Positions 51,421 to 60,040 are shown, numbered from the stretch's first letter. The stretch is DNA of 64,000 bases from Trichomonas vaginalis G3 (GCF_026262505.1 NC_067207.1:7718082-7782081); one strand, 5' to 3'. Program-made: numbers and translations. Notes: generated by a model not told the origin, from the sequence alone.

Positions 51421-52131
51421 TTAACAACCTATAACGAAGTCAGTTATGAGACGTTTTATGTTTAAAGCAAGGAAACGCCATGTTTGCATAAGTATTGCTA
51501 CAGTTAAATGGTAATGTCTGACTTTAGTAATGATGTTAGCTAATGGTGAGTCTGGTTTTGACACTAAACCTTTTCCGGCGAAGTCGTCACAAACGAGCAG
51601 AGTATTTGAAGGATACTTTTTGAAGGGGTATTTTGAAAGTTTTGACAGAATGTAGTTTGTAAGTCGTTTCATATCGTAAACTCCTGAGTACTGACGTAAG
51701 TGGTGTTTGTCAATAATTCTTTCCATCTCTTCTGAAGTCTTTTGCATTCCTGACTGTATGAACTCTACAATAGCATAATATTTTCTCTTACGTCGAATGT
51801 AACGTTGAAGAAATTCAATGAGTTCGCTATCTGGAACTTTAACGACAGATGCTTGAACTTTACTCATGAATGTTTTCGTTGTTGAATCCATAGAGTCTGA
51901 AGTTGCTGATACAATGATTTGGTCATAGTAAGAGTCGTTTCCTAAACGCTCTGTTATGAGTATATGACGAATGAGGTTAAATGTCTTTCCTGAACCCATC
52001 TTTCCACAATAGAAATACACACCATTTGAACAGAATTCATAATCTTTGCTGAAAGGAAGAATAAGAGAAGAGTTAAGTTTGTCTGTAGTTTCATTCATGT
52101 CTTCATCTACGTCATGTATTAAATGCTTCAT
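51421..52131 (-). pseudogene. A32-like packaging ATPase, second type, copy 1
   Basis: Starts MKHLIHDVDEDMNETTDKLN. Walker A FYCGKMGSGKTFNLIRH (about residues 40-57) and Walker B TLLVCDDFAGKG (about 182-193) define a viral packaging ATPase. It differs strongly from the type at 30368 and 60388, so two ATPase lineages coexist. Divergent from the capsid-type gene at 52148 over 16 bp. The nearly identical second copy is at 62801-63640. Confidence 0.78.
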
Positions 52132-52147
52132 TTTATCTCCACTAAAA
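52132..52147. promoter_or_regulatory. 16-bp divergent promoter
   Basis: Only TTTATCTCCACTAAAA separates the starts of the ATPase (52131, minus) and the capsid-type gene (52148, plus). It is the shortest of the divergent gaps in this window. Repeated at 63641-63656. Confidence 0.5.
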
Positions 52148-53028
52148 ATGCAAGTCAGAAATATTCAGAACATAGCACCGAGTCTAACTGACAAGAGTAT
52201 AAAGATATACTATGAACACGTTATGATGAAACCAACCAAAATTCAAGAAAGTCAGTATACTTATGAATATCCAAGACACTGGGTAGAGTATGTAGGAGGT
52301 GAGAAAGCTATTGAAATAAGACAAGTTAGAAGTATTCCAGCAGGAAGAACAATATTATTGAAGAACTTTAATGTTTTGAGATATAATGATGAAACAAAGA
52401 AGCAAGATAGTTTCCCTGTTGCTGTGTATGTGAACTTAGATACAGGAGATGGCATGAAAGTTTTTAACACAAAGCTTCAAACGGTATTGAAAGAACAACT
52501 TATAGCAGAAGGACACCATTACCTTCAGAAGTTACCATAGCATATAATTTTGAAACAAATGCAATAGATTTTAAAATCGTCTCTGCAAAGAAGTCAGGTT
52601 TTACATTTAATGAAGCAGATGTATATTCGAATGAAAACTTCAAAGCTATTGCATGGTTAGATAATGACGATTGCTTTAAGAAAATATTTAAATTCAGTGA
52701 CTCAAAGATGTCAATAGATGACCTTCGTGGAATGTTACCATCGACGTTTACAGTTGAAGGTTCAGCAGGATTGCTTACAAGATTGTCAATTGGTGGCGTT
52801 TGGTCTCGTGAGAACATTGTTATAAAATCCAGTATAAGTGAATTTGCTGAAGAATCTATATTATGTCTTTCAATCTACATGTATTCGCCACCGAAGCATT
52901 ATAGTATAACAAACTTTGTCAGTAAGTTTAACATAAGACTTGTCGAACCTTCTTCAATGAAAGATGTTGTGCTACCTAAAGATGGAAAGGATGGACTCAT
53001 TATTGAGATGATTTTAATTGCATATTAA
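52148..53028 (+). pseudogene. Capsid-associated protein, YP-x-RW family, element E
   Basis: Begins MQVRNIQNIAPSLTDKSIKI and carries EYPRHWVEYVGGEKAIEIRQ, aligning with the YPIRW/YPLRW motifs of 36057-36917 and 44418-45260. The C-terminal part (IVIKSSISEFAEESILCLSI to the end) is beta-rich, like their tails. Minor capsid or penton-like role inferred. Fossil with about one break. Confidence 0.5.
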
Positions 53029-53253
53029 ATGAGCTTGTACTTGAAAGTCATTCATGATGAAATAACTGTTGTAGAAGATGTTAGCAATTGTTCAGACATT
53101 TTGAAGCGAATAGATGAGATAAGAAAGAAGTTAGATAGACCGCAAAGCGGTGAGGGTGAAGCCCGTGAGAATGTTTATGTTTCATTGACTTTCTCCAGTA
53201 ACGAGAACTTTTATGAGATAATATTGAAGAGAGATGATTTTAATATGGTGTAA
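53029..53253 (+). CDS. Unknown 74-aa protein with in-frame GC-rich insert
   Basis: Starts at 53029, immediately after the preceding stop, and ends immediately before the next ATG (53254). Around residue 37-45 (LDRPQSGEGEAREN) the DNA contains the GC-rich near-palindromes ACCGCAAAGCGGT and GGTGAAGCCC, resembling small mobile palindromes. Possibly the counterpart of 18840-19112, which also follows a capsid-type gene and has an insert of this kind. Confidence 0.5.
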   Translation: MSLYLKVIHDEITVVEDVSNCSDILKRIDEIRKKLDRPQSGEGEARENVYVSLTFSSNENFYEIILKRDDFNMV

Positions 53254-53781
53254 ATGGTAGCTTGGGCAGCTTTAGGCGCAATGGGAACAAAAGCATTAGC
53301 ATTTGGAGCAAAAGCACTTGGGGCTTATGACGCAGTAAATAAAATGAGTGGAGGAAGAGTTTCGAAGACATTAGACGCAAATAAAGGAAAGATTGGAGGC
53401 TGGGTTGCAAAGAAGTTAAGATTAAATAAAATAGGGCTCATAAATAAAGCATCCAATTTGGTTGCGACTGAGTCAGAAAATGCTTTAGGAAAGGACGATG
53501 AGTTTGCAAAACATGCAAAAGACTTTAATGACCAGATGAAAGGTGAAACAATGCATTTAAATAGAGTCGATGGAACTAAAGAAAATGTTTCTTCTCCACC
53601 AGCGGTATATCCATACGGACCTTATGGAATGTATGGAAACCCTTACGAAAGACCATTTGACCCATTGACTGGTGGAAGTAACTGGTATCATTATGGACGA
53701 AGAAGAAAGACAGTCAAGTTGGAGACGGACGTAAAGAAAGCAACTAAAAAGAAACCAAGGAAGAGAGTTATAAAGCAATGA
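53254..53781 (+). CDS. Minor virion protein-like, Ala/Gly-rich with basic tail, 175 aa
   Basis: MVAWAALGAMGTKALAFGAK is a hydrophobic, amphipathic start, followed by basic helices, a Pro/Tyr/Gly-rich middle (YPYGPYGMYGNPYERP-like), and a Lys/Arg tail (KKATKKKPRKRVIKQ). Such a layout fits a membrane-active or DNA-associated minor capsid protein; this is inference. It abuts the previous gene with no spacer. Open frame. Confidence 0.5.
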   Translation: MVAWAALGAMGTKALAFGAKALGAYDAVNKMSGGRVSKTLDANKGKIGGWVAKKLRLNKIGLINKASNLVATESENALGKDDEFAKHAKDFNDQMKGETMHLNRVDGTKENVSSPPAVYPYGPYGMYGNPYERPFDPLTGGSNWYHYGRRRKTVKLETDVKKATKKKPRKRVIKQ

Positions 53782-53923
53782 ATTCAAGTGGGTGAAAAAC
53801 CGGGTGAAAAAAGAGGTGAGATTTCACCACTTCACCTAAATTTATTTTTGTGCTATGTTTTCATACGCGTGAAGGTAGTGATATCATTTATTTTTTATTT
53901 TATTTTTATTTTTTTTTATGTAA
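53782..53923. repeat. Cassette-edge motif with palindrome
   Basis: GGGTGAAAAAAGAGGTGAGA and TTTCACCACTTCACCTAAAT match the cassette-edge arms around 34563 and 33490. A T-rich tract then leads to the next start. Confidence 0.6.
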
Positions 53924-54244
53924 ATGACGAAAACTATTGAGATAACAAACTACAACGGTCATGAGTTCAAGAATTTGTTCTTCGTTCCTCGTGAAAATAC
54001 ATTCTATCAGATACGAGGGAGAAAGGGTAAAGTTAGTTTGAGCGTTTATGACAAAGAGCATTATGGAAGATATATACAAGCAATAGATACAAACGGTAAG
54101 TGTGTTTCATTAGCTTTGTCAAAACTTATAAACATTAATTATGACAGTGACTTTGACCTATATGAAGAAGAAAGTGAGTCAGAAGATTATGAGCTGTTAT
54201 GTGAAGCACAGCAATGGGAGGAGTTGCAATACTTTTGTAAGTGA
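53924..54244 (+). CDS. Stand-alone C-terminal domain of the HNH proteins, 106 aa
   Basis: MTKTIEITNYNGHEFKNLFF, then FYQIRGRKGKVSLSVYDKEH and a C-terminal acidic part, parallel the last ~75 residues of the two HNH nucleases (EITDYGKHTLEFYYY..., SFYFYTGVNYRKLQVYFTKD). No HNH core is present. It lies next to a polymerase fragment, as the full HNH genes do. Possibly a DNA-binding or regulatory domain used alone. Confidence 0.55.
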   Translation: MTKTIEITNYNGHEFKNLFFVPRENTFYQIRGRKGKVSLSVYDKEHYGRYIQAIDTNGKCVSLALSKLININYDSDFDLYEEESESEDYELLCEAQQWEELQYFCK

Positions 54245-54448
54245 GAACATTAATGGGAACGTTAGTCAGAACGTTTATTTTTTACATTAGTGAGGTGAAG
54301 AAATTGGCGGCTTTGTAAATATTTAAGGTTAAATTAGTGTTATCGCTTGTGTTGTAAAATATACATTAACGGTTTTGTAAAGTGTCAAAACCGTTATATT
54401 GGGTAAGGTGGAACGCAGTGCCACCGTACGCAAGATAGGTATACTAAC

Positions 54449-54863
54449 TAAGAAACCTCAAGAGATGAAGAGTAAACATTATGAGAAGGTCGACAACTTT
54501 GTTGAAAGGTTTTCTCCTTTTGTTTTGAAGTACGAATTCACTCAAGGTCAAAGTGGCTTAGTAACCACATTAAAACCTATTGTCGAACATTGGTCTTACC
54601 CTCAGTTCGCAAAGGCAGTACTTGACAACTACAACAAATTCTTCTCCGAAGTCAAATCCAAAGTCAAGGTTTACTATGAGAACATTGACGCACTCATGAC
54701 GAACGAAGAAGGATACAACAAACTCATTGAAATGGGTGTGGTCGGTGAAAAGATGGGTCAATTCAAATTGGACAAAATTTTCACCGAAGTTCATGTCCTC
54801 TCCAAGCGTAAGTACTGGGGGTGTTAAAGAAGATGGTGAAATAGTTAAACATTGCATGAAATA
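54449..54863 (+). pseudogene. C-terminal fragment of Polinton DNA polymerase
   Basis: Residues from KKPQEMKSKHYEKVDNFVER through YYENIDALMTNEEGYNKL and LSKRKYW match the last part of the polymerase at 37610-39763 closely, in plus orientation. The rest of the gene is absent. It marks the remains of another Polinton at this place. Confidence 0.8.
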
Positions 54864-54871
54864 AAAAAATT

Positions 54872-55141
54872 TTATTCGAATTTGAATTTAAATGTGGGAA
54901 TTCTTGGGAACGTGAAAGGCTTATTTACTTGAGGAACAGGTAAAGGTGGTGGAGGTGGTGGCAACCAGTCCATTTTATATTCCTTCCTAGCTAATTTCCG
55001 TTTAATTTCATGGTCGCCCTCGGAGTCTTTGAATCGGACAGGTCGAGTTACACCATTCTTGGTCTCAAACTCATATATAACCTGTTTGTCTGTATTTTCG
55101 TCGACTATGGCACGAGACACGAACGTTGACCAAACGGACAA
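54872..55141 (-). pseudogene. Pro-rich protein fragment
   Basis: The frame reads VDENTDKQVIYEFETKNGVT, then a charged part, a run of prolines and KPFTFPRIPTFKFKFE. No ATG lies at its upstream edge, which abuts the promoter of the plus gene at 55157, so the 5' part appears missing. Identity unknown. Confidence 0.4.
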
Positions 55142-55156
55142 AAAGTGTCATTTCGG

Positions 55157-55420
55157 ATGGTCAAGCAGCCAATCGCATTCGAGCACTTCGAAGAAGCCTT
55201 ACGTTCCAAGGGAGAGGGTGTCTGGTGCAAAGCAGAGGTCATGAGACTCTACGAGCAGTACATCCTCAATGCCTGGGAGGACAAATCGTCCTTGAATTGG
55301 CAATTCTACCAACTCCTCTGGGACGACCTCCTACGCAACTGGGATAACGAAAGAGCCCAATTCAAAGGTCGGGAGCTAATTTTCCAAATTACCATTAATT
55401 TAACCTACTTATCCAACTAA
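55157..55420 (+). CDS. Unknown 87-aa protein
   Basis: I choose the ATG at 55157 because GTGTCATTTCGG, an initiator match, ends directly before it. The product begins MVKQPIAFEHFEEALRSKGE and is helical with several Trp residues (WQFYQLLWDDLLRNW). No family recognised. Confidence 0.5.
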   Translation: MVKQPIAFEHFEEALRSKGEGVWCKAEVMRLYEQYILNAWEDKSSLNWQFYQLLWDDLLRNWDNERAQFKGRELIFQITINLTYLSN

Positions 55421-55468
55421 ACACCTAAATTTACTTGGGGTTTCCCCCTAAAATAAATTTTTTTACTC

Positions 55469-56194
55469 TTAGAACCACTCGAGGTTCTCTTTACGGTTGT
55501 TGAGCTTGTCACCGTCAATGTGTTTGACCTTCGTCTTCTTGTCTGGATTTGGAACCCATTGAATTGCGACAAGCTTGCCCATGGAAATTGAACCGCGATT
55601 CCGAAGGTTAAGGTTCAAGTGTCCCAAGTTGTTGAGAACTGGGGTAAGAACCTTGCCGGTCTCCCTGTTGCGGATTTTGTATGGGTAGGGTTGGGAAATT
55701 TCGTAAGCGTCATCGGCAACAAGGGTTGCCCAAACTTCCTCTTCTTCGTATTTCTCTTCTTCCTCTTCTTCTTCTTCGTATTTCTCTTCTTCCTCTTCTT
55801 CTTCTTCGTGTTTCTCTTCTTCCTCGACAATTCCTTCTTCAATTTGGTACTCACGAAGTACGGTGTTGCATGTTCTGTCCTTTCCGAGTACCTTCCAGAT
55901 GGCGTCTATCTCTTCGAAGAAACGGTAGATAAGTCGGGCAAGGTCTCGGTTCTCTCTCTCGTAATTGCGCAACGATTCTGAGAAATCGTTCAGGACTTTT
56001 TCATTGGAAGCTTGGTTCATGAGGAACTCACCTTTAAATCCCTTCATCTCTGACATAAGACTACTTTGGAGAGTCTTAACGGTGTTTGTCAGATGAGCTT
56101 TCAATTGGGCAATTTGAATTTGAATTGGGCGCTTGTCTGGCAACCTTGAAAGGACATCTTCCATTGAGTTTGGCTTCGGTGCTTGTTCGGACAT
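55469..56194 (-). CDS. HNH-type protein with coiled coil and Glu repeats, 241 aa
   Basis: The C-terminal part has QWVPNPDKKTKVKHIDGDKL followed by NNRKENLEWF, an HNH_3-type core (about residues 207-241). The N-terminal ~120 residues are coiled coil. The middle is a Glu/Lys tract of three KYEEEEEEE-like repeats. It shares the HNH core style with 36954-37538 but is otherwise unrelated. Initiator TCATTTTTTCG lies immediately before ATG. Confidence 0.65.
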   Translation of the reverse strand: MSEQAPKPNSMEDVLSRLPDKRPIQIQIAQLKAHLTNTVKTLQSSLMSEMKGFKGEFLMNQASNEKVLNDFSESLRNYERENRDLARLIYRFFEEIDAIWKVLGKDRTCNTVLREYQIEEGIVEEEEKHEEEEEEEEKYEEEEEEEEKYEEEEVWATLVADDAYEISQPYPYKIRNRETGKVLTPVLNNLGHLNLNLRNRGSISMGKLVAIQWVPNPDKKTKVKHIDGDKLNNRKENLEWF

Positions 56195-56208
56195 CGAAAA
56201 AATGAAGT
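56195..56208 (-). promoter_or_regulatory. Initiator of the 56194 gene
   Basis: Minus strand reads CTTCATTTTTTCG then ATG: TCATTT fits TCA(C/T)(T/A), with the start codon about eight bases on. Confidence 0.55.
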
Positions 56209-56226
56209 GGTTTGAGAATGACGGTT

Positions 56227-56811
56227 TTACTTCAAAAAGCTTGTTATGACAGTTAAGTCATACAATAAGTTTAAAATAATATCTTGTTCTTCTTCTGAAC
56301 GTTTGTTGTCTCTTCCGATAAAAGTTTCGAACATGAGAACCAAAAAACGTTTTTTGAGATTGCGGAAGAGTTCAGGCAAATTTTCATATTCTGGATATGT
56401 TGGGAGCAGTTCAAAACATCTGAGCTGACTTTCGGACAAAATTGGGACAATGTCAGAAAATTCATCTTTGGTCGGACTGCTTGAAGGTAAGTCCCTTACA
56501 TGTAAGTAGCTCTGGTAAAGTCTTCTCATTTCTGCTAACTTTTGGAGTATAGCTTCGTAGTTTAGAAGTTTCAATTTTAATTGTCTTATTCCTCTCTTGA
56601 CATCTAAACGGTAACTATCCATGAGGTCAAGGGTTGCTTTAGTTGCCTTAAGTGGAGCTATCTGTTCCTTGACTTCTGCAATTTTGGTTGCAATTGTGGT
56701 TTGAGCTCCTTCAAGTTCGCCGTCTATGTCGTTCTCAACACCTTCAACCATAGCTTGAAACTCTTCATCGGTCCATTGAGATTGGTGTGGGACGAATTTA
56801 ACTTGCTTCAT
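56227..56811 (-). CDS. Unknown helical protein, 194 aa
   Basis: MKQVKFVPHQSQWTDEEFQA leads into long helices, probably a coiled coil (residues about 25-95), then SQLRCFELLPTYPEYENLPE and a helical end. Initiator TCATTTTTTGA precedes ATG directly. No family recognised. Confidence 0.5.
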   Translation of the reverse strand: MKQVKFVPHQSQWTDEEFQAMVEGVENDIDGELEGAQTTIATKIAEVKEQIAPLKATKATLDLMDSYRLDVKRGIRQLKLKLLNYEAILQKLAEMRRLYQSYLHVRDLPSSSPTKDEFSDIVPILSESQLRCFELLPTYPEYENLPELFRNLKKRFLVLMFETFIGRDNKRSEEEQDIILNLLYDLTVITSFLK

Positions 56812-56824
56812 TCAAAAAATGAAA
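56812..56824 (-). promoter_or_regulatory. Initiator of the 56811 gene
   Basis: Minus strand TTTCATTTTTTGA then ATG. The upstream gene's stop lies only some ten bases away, so the promoter is squeezed between two genes. Confidence 0.5.
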
Positions 56825-56833
56825 AAAATGTTT

Positions 56834-57130
56834 TTACTCAAAGCGTGCCATGTATATGGCTATAAGAAACTTACCAGAAGGCTTCTTCTTCACATGAGTC
56901 TTTGGCAACTTGAGTGTTGGTGTTGGAGTTCTTGTTGGTGTCGGGTCTGGAATTTCAATTCTCTCTCGAGCGCAACAACAGATGTCAGAATAACATTCCC
57001 CACTGTCCTTCTTGCCACCATAAACTGTGTATTGACCAAACTTGCATTTACAGGAAGACCGGTCAATACAAGGTTCACAGTTGAAATAGTTGTACACAAA
57101 CCTGTTGAGTACGAGTGTGAGTAAAAACAT
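56834..57130 (-). CDS. Cys-rich, possibly secreted protein, 98 aa
   Basis: MFLLTLVLNRFVYNYFNCEP is a hydrophobic start that could be a signal peptide or anchor. Residues about 18-52 hold ten or so cysteines (CEPCIDRSSCKCKFGQY, then CYSDICCCARE), followed by a Thr/Pro-rich stalk (PDPTPTRTPTPTLKLP) and a basic end. This suggests a disulphide-knot domain on a stalk; function unknown. Initiator TCACTTTTTTT precedes ATG. Confidence 0.5.
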   Translation of the reverse strand: MFLLTLVLNRFVYNYFNCEPCIDRSSCKCKFGQYTVYGGKKDSGECYSDICCCARERIEIPDPTPTRTPTPTLKLPKTHVKKKPSGKFLIAIYMARFE

Positions 57131-57143
57131 AAAAAAAGTGAAG
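57131..57143 (-). promoter_or_regulatory. Initiator of the 57130 gene
   Basis: Minus strand CTTCACTTTTTTT then ATG, a close fit to the Trichomonas initiator. Confidence 0.55.
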
Positions 57144-57157
57144 TTAAACGTTAAGGT

Positions 57158-57523
57158 TTACTGAATTGGTTGGATGTCGCCTTCACAGGTTATGTAGAAC
57201 GGCTGACCAGAGAAGTGGAGAAGACTCTTGAGAATTTGGTTCATTCTTGGGAAAGGGTTCTCTCTGTTTGGAAGTAGTATCCAAGGACGCTTGGCAAAGA
57301 ACTTTATAATGGCTTCCTTCTTTGCTTGCTTTATGTCGTCGTAGGCTGTCCCGTCTGGTATTTGAATTGGAATTCCGGTCGAAGTCTCGAGATTCAATGC
57401 AGCCCTTCCCGTTATCCAACCGTTAACAAGCTTGCCTTTTACATTCTGCCTGAGGAAGTCTTTAACAAGCTCGTTAATTTCAATTAGGTAAATTGCCTCG
57501 TCGGTAGGTTCGACCTCGACCAT
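57158..57523 (-). CDS. Unknown 121-aa protein
   Basis: MVEVEPTDEAIYLIEINELV, a helical first half, then GIPIQIPDGTAYDDIKQAKK and a C-terminal alpha/beta part. Compact globular appearance; no family recognised. Its upstream side is a short tandem repeat instead of a clear initiator. Confidence 0.45.
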   Translation of the reverse strand: MVEVEPTDEAIYLIEINELVKDFLRQNVKGKLVNGWITGRAALNLETSTGIPIQIPDGTAYDDIKQAKKEAIIKFFAKRPWILLPNRENPFPRMNQILKSLLHFSGQPFYITCEGDIQPIQ

Positions 57524-57622
57524 TGCTACTGTCAGAAAAAGTACTGCTACTGTCAGATAAAGTACTGCTACTGTCAGTAAAAGTACTGCTACTGTCAGTA
57601 AAAGTACTGCTAGTAGCAGAGA
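57524..57622 (+). repeat. Short tandem repeat, TACTGCTACTGTCAG(T/A)(A/T)AAAG type
   Basis: Four to five units of about 26 bp in the gap between the minus gene at 57523 and the plus gene at 57662. They could act in regulation or be slippage. Confidence 0.75.
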
Positions 57623-57661
57623 TTTTTTATCGTTGTGGTCCGACGGTTAAGCCACAAACGA

Positions 57662-57992
57662 ATGTCCGACGTTCCTCTTCCTGAATGCCTTCCCAAACCA
57701 GAGGAACCTAAAGAACCACAACAGTCTCCTCAGCAACCTCAGTTCCAGCAAGTACCTCCGAATTACTACCAATTTCCACCTCAAGGTTATTACCCACCAC
57801 AAGGCTTCCCGAACTACCCCCTCAACCTATGCCTACTTCCCCAACCCTTGGTTGTTCCAGCAAGCTCCACCCCAGCAATTCAAATCTCAATCGAAGAGAG
57901 ACCAAGAGTTCGAAGAAGGTCTGAACCGTTTACGCAAAGATTATGCCACAGCCCCTATGGAAGATGACAGGCTTTCAGTCTCTTCCCTAAGG
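57662..57992 (+). pseudogene. First piece of a Pro/Gln-rich protein gene interrupted by an insertion
   Basis: ATG at 57662 (MSDVPLPECLPKPEEPKEPQ), then a Pro/Gln/Tyr-rich region. The sequence upstream of the ATG (AAGCCACAAACGAATGTCCGAC) is matched in inverted form at 35700-35775 and 31430. The piece ends where an inserted element starts; related sequence resumes at 59496. The gene is broken and its family unknown. Confidence 0.45.
57913..57992 (+). repeat. 80-bp direct repeat, left copy
   Basis: AAGAAGGTCTGAACCGTTTA through TCTTCCCTAAGG is duplicated at 59496-59575, flanking the inserted element. This is far longer than ordinary transposon target duplications. Confidence 0.85.
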
Positions 57993-58089
57993 AGTGTGGT
58001 AGAATTTACGAAAAAGTGACAAGTAGAAAAAGTGACACTTAACCTTAAATTTCCAAACACTATTTTTGAATTATATTTAGTTATTATAT

Positions 58090-58505
58090 ATATTTAGTAT
58101 ATATATAGTATATTATATTTATATAATATGTAATTTTATATTTATATATGTATATTATATTTATATATGTATATTTATATTATATATGTATATTATTTAT
58201 ATTTATATATGTATATTTATATTTATATATGTATATTTATATTTATATATGTATATTTATATTTATATGTATATTTATATTATATTTATATTTATATATG
58301 TATATTTATATTTATATATGTATATTTATATTTATATATGTATATTTATATTTATATATGTATATTTATATTTATATATGTATATTTATATTTATATATG
58401 TATATTTATATTTATATATGTATATTTATATTTATATATGTATATTTATATTTATATATGTATATTTATATTTATATATGTATATATTTATATATGTATA
58501 TATTT
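58090..58505 (+). repeat. A/T satellite, (ATATTTATATTTATATATGT)n
   Basis: About 18 units of 20-22 bp made only of A, T and an occasional G. All forward frames stay open by composition; no gene. Confidence 0.92.
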
Positions 58506-58513
58506 ATTAGAAA

Positions 58514-59197
58514 CTGCTTCATGCTGCATTGAGTATTGTTGAATAATTTGAAGTAGTGGTTTTTGAAATCAGCACCCCTATGAGAGCGCTGGCGACCGAA
58601 ACACCACTAGTAAGATTGTGTATTAGAAACTGCTTCATGCTGTGTTGAGTAAGCTTCGATGTCTTTGTAGGATAGCTTTCTGAGAGCGAAACAAGATAGT
58701 GTTGAAAAAAATTTTGAAAATCTGAGAGACTGTGCAAGAGCCAACGACCAAAACGCTACCAGTAAGATACAGCAGTAGTAGCTGCTTCATGCTGCATTGA
58801 GTATTGTTGAATAATTTGAAGTAGTGGTTTTTGAAATCAGCACCCCTATGAGAGCGCTGGCGACCGAAACACCACTAGTAAGATTGTGTATTAGAAACTG
58901 CTTCATGCTGTGTTGAGTAAGCTTCGATGTCTTTGTAGGATAGCTTTCTGAGAGCGAAACAAGATAGTGTTGAAAAAAATTTTGAAAATCTGAGAGACTG
59001 TGCAAGAGCCAACGACCAAAACGCTACCAGTAAGATACAGCAGTAGTAGCTGCTTCATGCTGCATTGAGTATTGTTGAATAATTTGAAGTAGTGGTTTTT
59101 GAAATCAGCACCCCTATGAGAGCGCTGGCGACCGAAACACCACTAGTAAGATTGTGTATTAGAAACTGCTTCATGCTGTGTTGAGTAAGCTTCGATA
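58514..59197 (+). repeat. 268-bp tandem repeat, about 2.5 copies
   Basis: CTGCTTCATGCTGCATTGAG recurs at 58514, 58782 and 59050. Each unit contains a half-unit beginning CTGCTTCATGCTGTGTTGAG, indicating an older 134-bp duplication. The two full units are virtually identical. No gene. Confidence 0.9.
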
Positions 59198-59495
59198 TCT
59201 TTATCAGACCACCTTTAAATTAACCACTCACATTCTCACTGTGGTCCATCTAAAATTTGTAAGCTTTATGACATAAAATTATATTATATGCAGGATCCCA
59301 CCTATTACTTAATCTTTTTGGAATAAATGTTTTATAATATTTATCGATTGATTGTAATTTTTTGTATAAAAAAAGTTTTTTATTTATATTAAAAATATAT
59401 TTTGTTAATGATATTATCTTATAATTTGTAAATAAATCTAGTAATAAAATAACTTTAATAGTTGGTGTCACTTTTTCGAAAATTCTGGTTTTTTC

Positions 59496-59812
59496 AAGAA
59501 GGTCTGAACCGTTTACGCAAAGATTATGCCACAGCCCCTATGGAAGATGACAGGCTTTCAGTCTCTTCCCTAAGGTCGACCAATTCGACTCGTACCACAG
59601 ATTCGGTTCGTGACCGTGACGACTACCTCAAGCAGTCTGAGAGACTCTTCATCTTACAGCCATTTACAGCTGGAGCACTCAAGAACATGCGCAATTACGA
59701 AGGTCAAACACCTGGAGACCGCAAAACAGACGTGCTTACAAGAGCAGTCCAACTGGTCAAGACAAAGACTGAGATAGTCGACTTCATTCTTGCAGCTTGC
59801 CCATACAAGTAA
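59496..59812 (+). pseudogene. Second piece of the interrupted gene
   Basis: After the 80-bp repeat the frame reads RSTNSTRTTDSVRDRDDYLK, then a well-formed helical domain ending VDFILAACPYK. Lacks its own clear start and initiator. It looks like a C-terminal domain; no family recognised. Confidence 0.45.
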
Positions 59813-59839
59813 AAAATAAACAATTACGAGTTAAACTTT

Positions 59840-60040
59840 TTATTCTTTCTTTTCTGAGTTGTTTAGAGCTGGTTTCTCTTGTAGAAACCTTTCGTACTCT
59901 TCCATGGTCATGTAATTGCGAATTTGGTACGCAATTCCAGGTTCGTTGTTTTTGAACCTTATGTATGTAACGCTTCCATCCTCCTCAGGGAAGTAAGCTG
60001 CTAACATCTGACCAAGTTTTCTCGGTGACTCGGAGCTCAT
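59840..60040 (-). CDS. Unknown 66-aa protein
   Basis: MSSESPRKLGQMLAAYFPEE, then GSVTYIRFKNNEPGIAYQIR and a charged helix. A small alpha/beta domain; unrecognised. TTTAAAAAGTGACATTTTT precedes the ATG, the same GTGACA-containing context as the next gene. Confidence 0.5.
   Translation of the reverse strand: MSSESPRKLGQMLAAYFPEEDGSVTYIRFKNNEPGIAYQIRNYMTMEEYERFLQEKPALNNSEKKE

Larger units (their letters stand above)
57993..59495. mobile_element. Inserted element with TIR-like ends and satellite interior
   Basis: Ends are inverted: AGAATTTACGAAAAAGTGAC near 58000 and GTCACTTTTTCGAAAATTCT near 59468. The interior holds a TATATTTATATATGTA satellite (58090-58505), a 268-bp tandem repeat and A+T-rich sequence with no transposase. 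Flanked by an 80-bp direct duplication. The terminal motif resembles that of the MITEs at 8044 and 47057. Confidence 0.65.

Noticed and set aside
55615-55932. Lys/Arg-rich and Phe/Leu-rich frames
   Set aside because: They are alternative readings of the Glu-repeat tract in the HNH-type gene 55469-56194.
58148-58542. Three overlapping open frames of about 120 codons of Ile/Tyr/Phe
   Set aside because: They are the translation of an A/T satellite in every forward frame; the repeat has no in-frame stop by composition.
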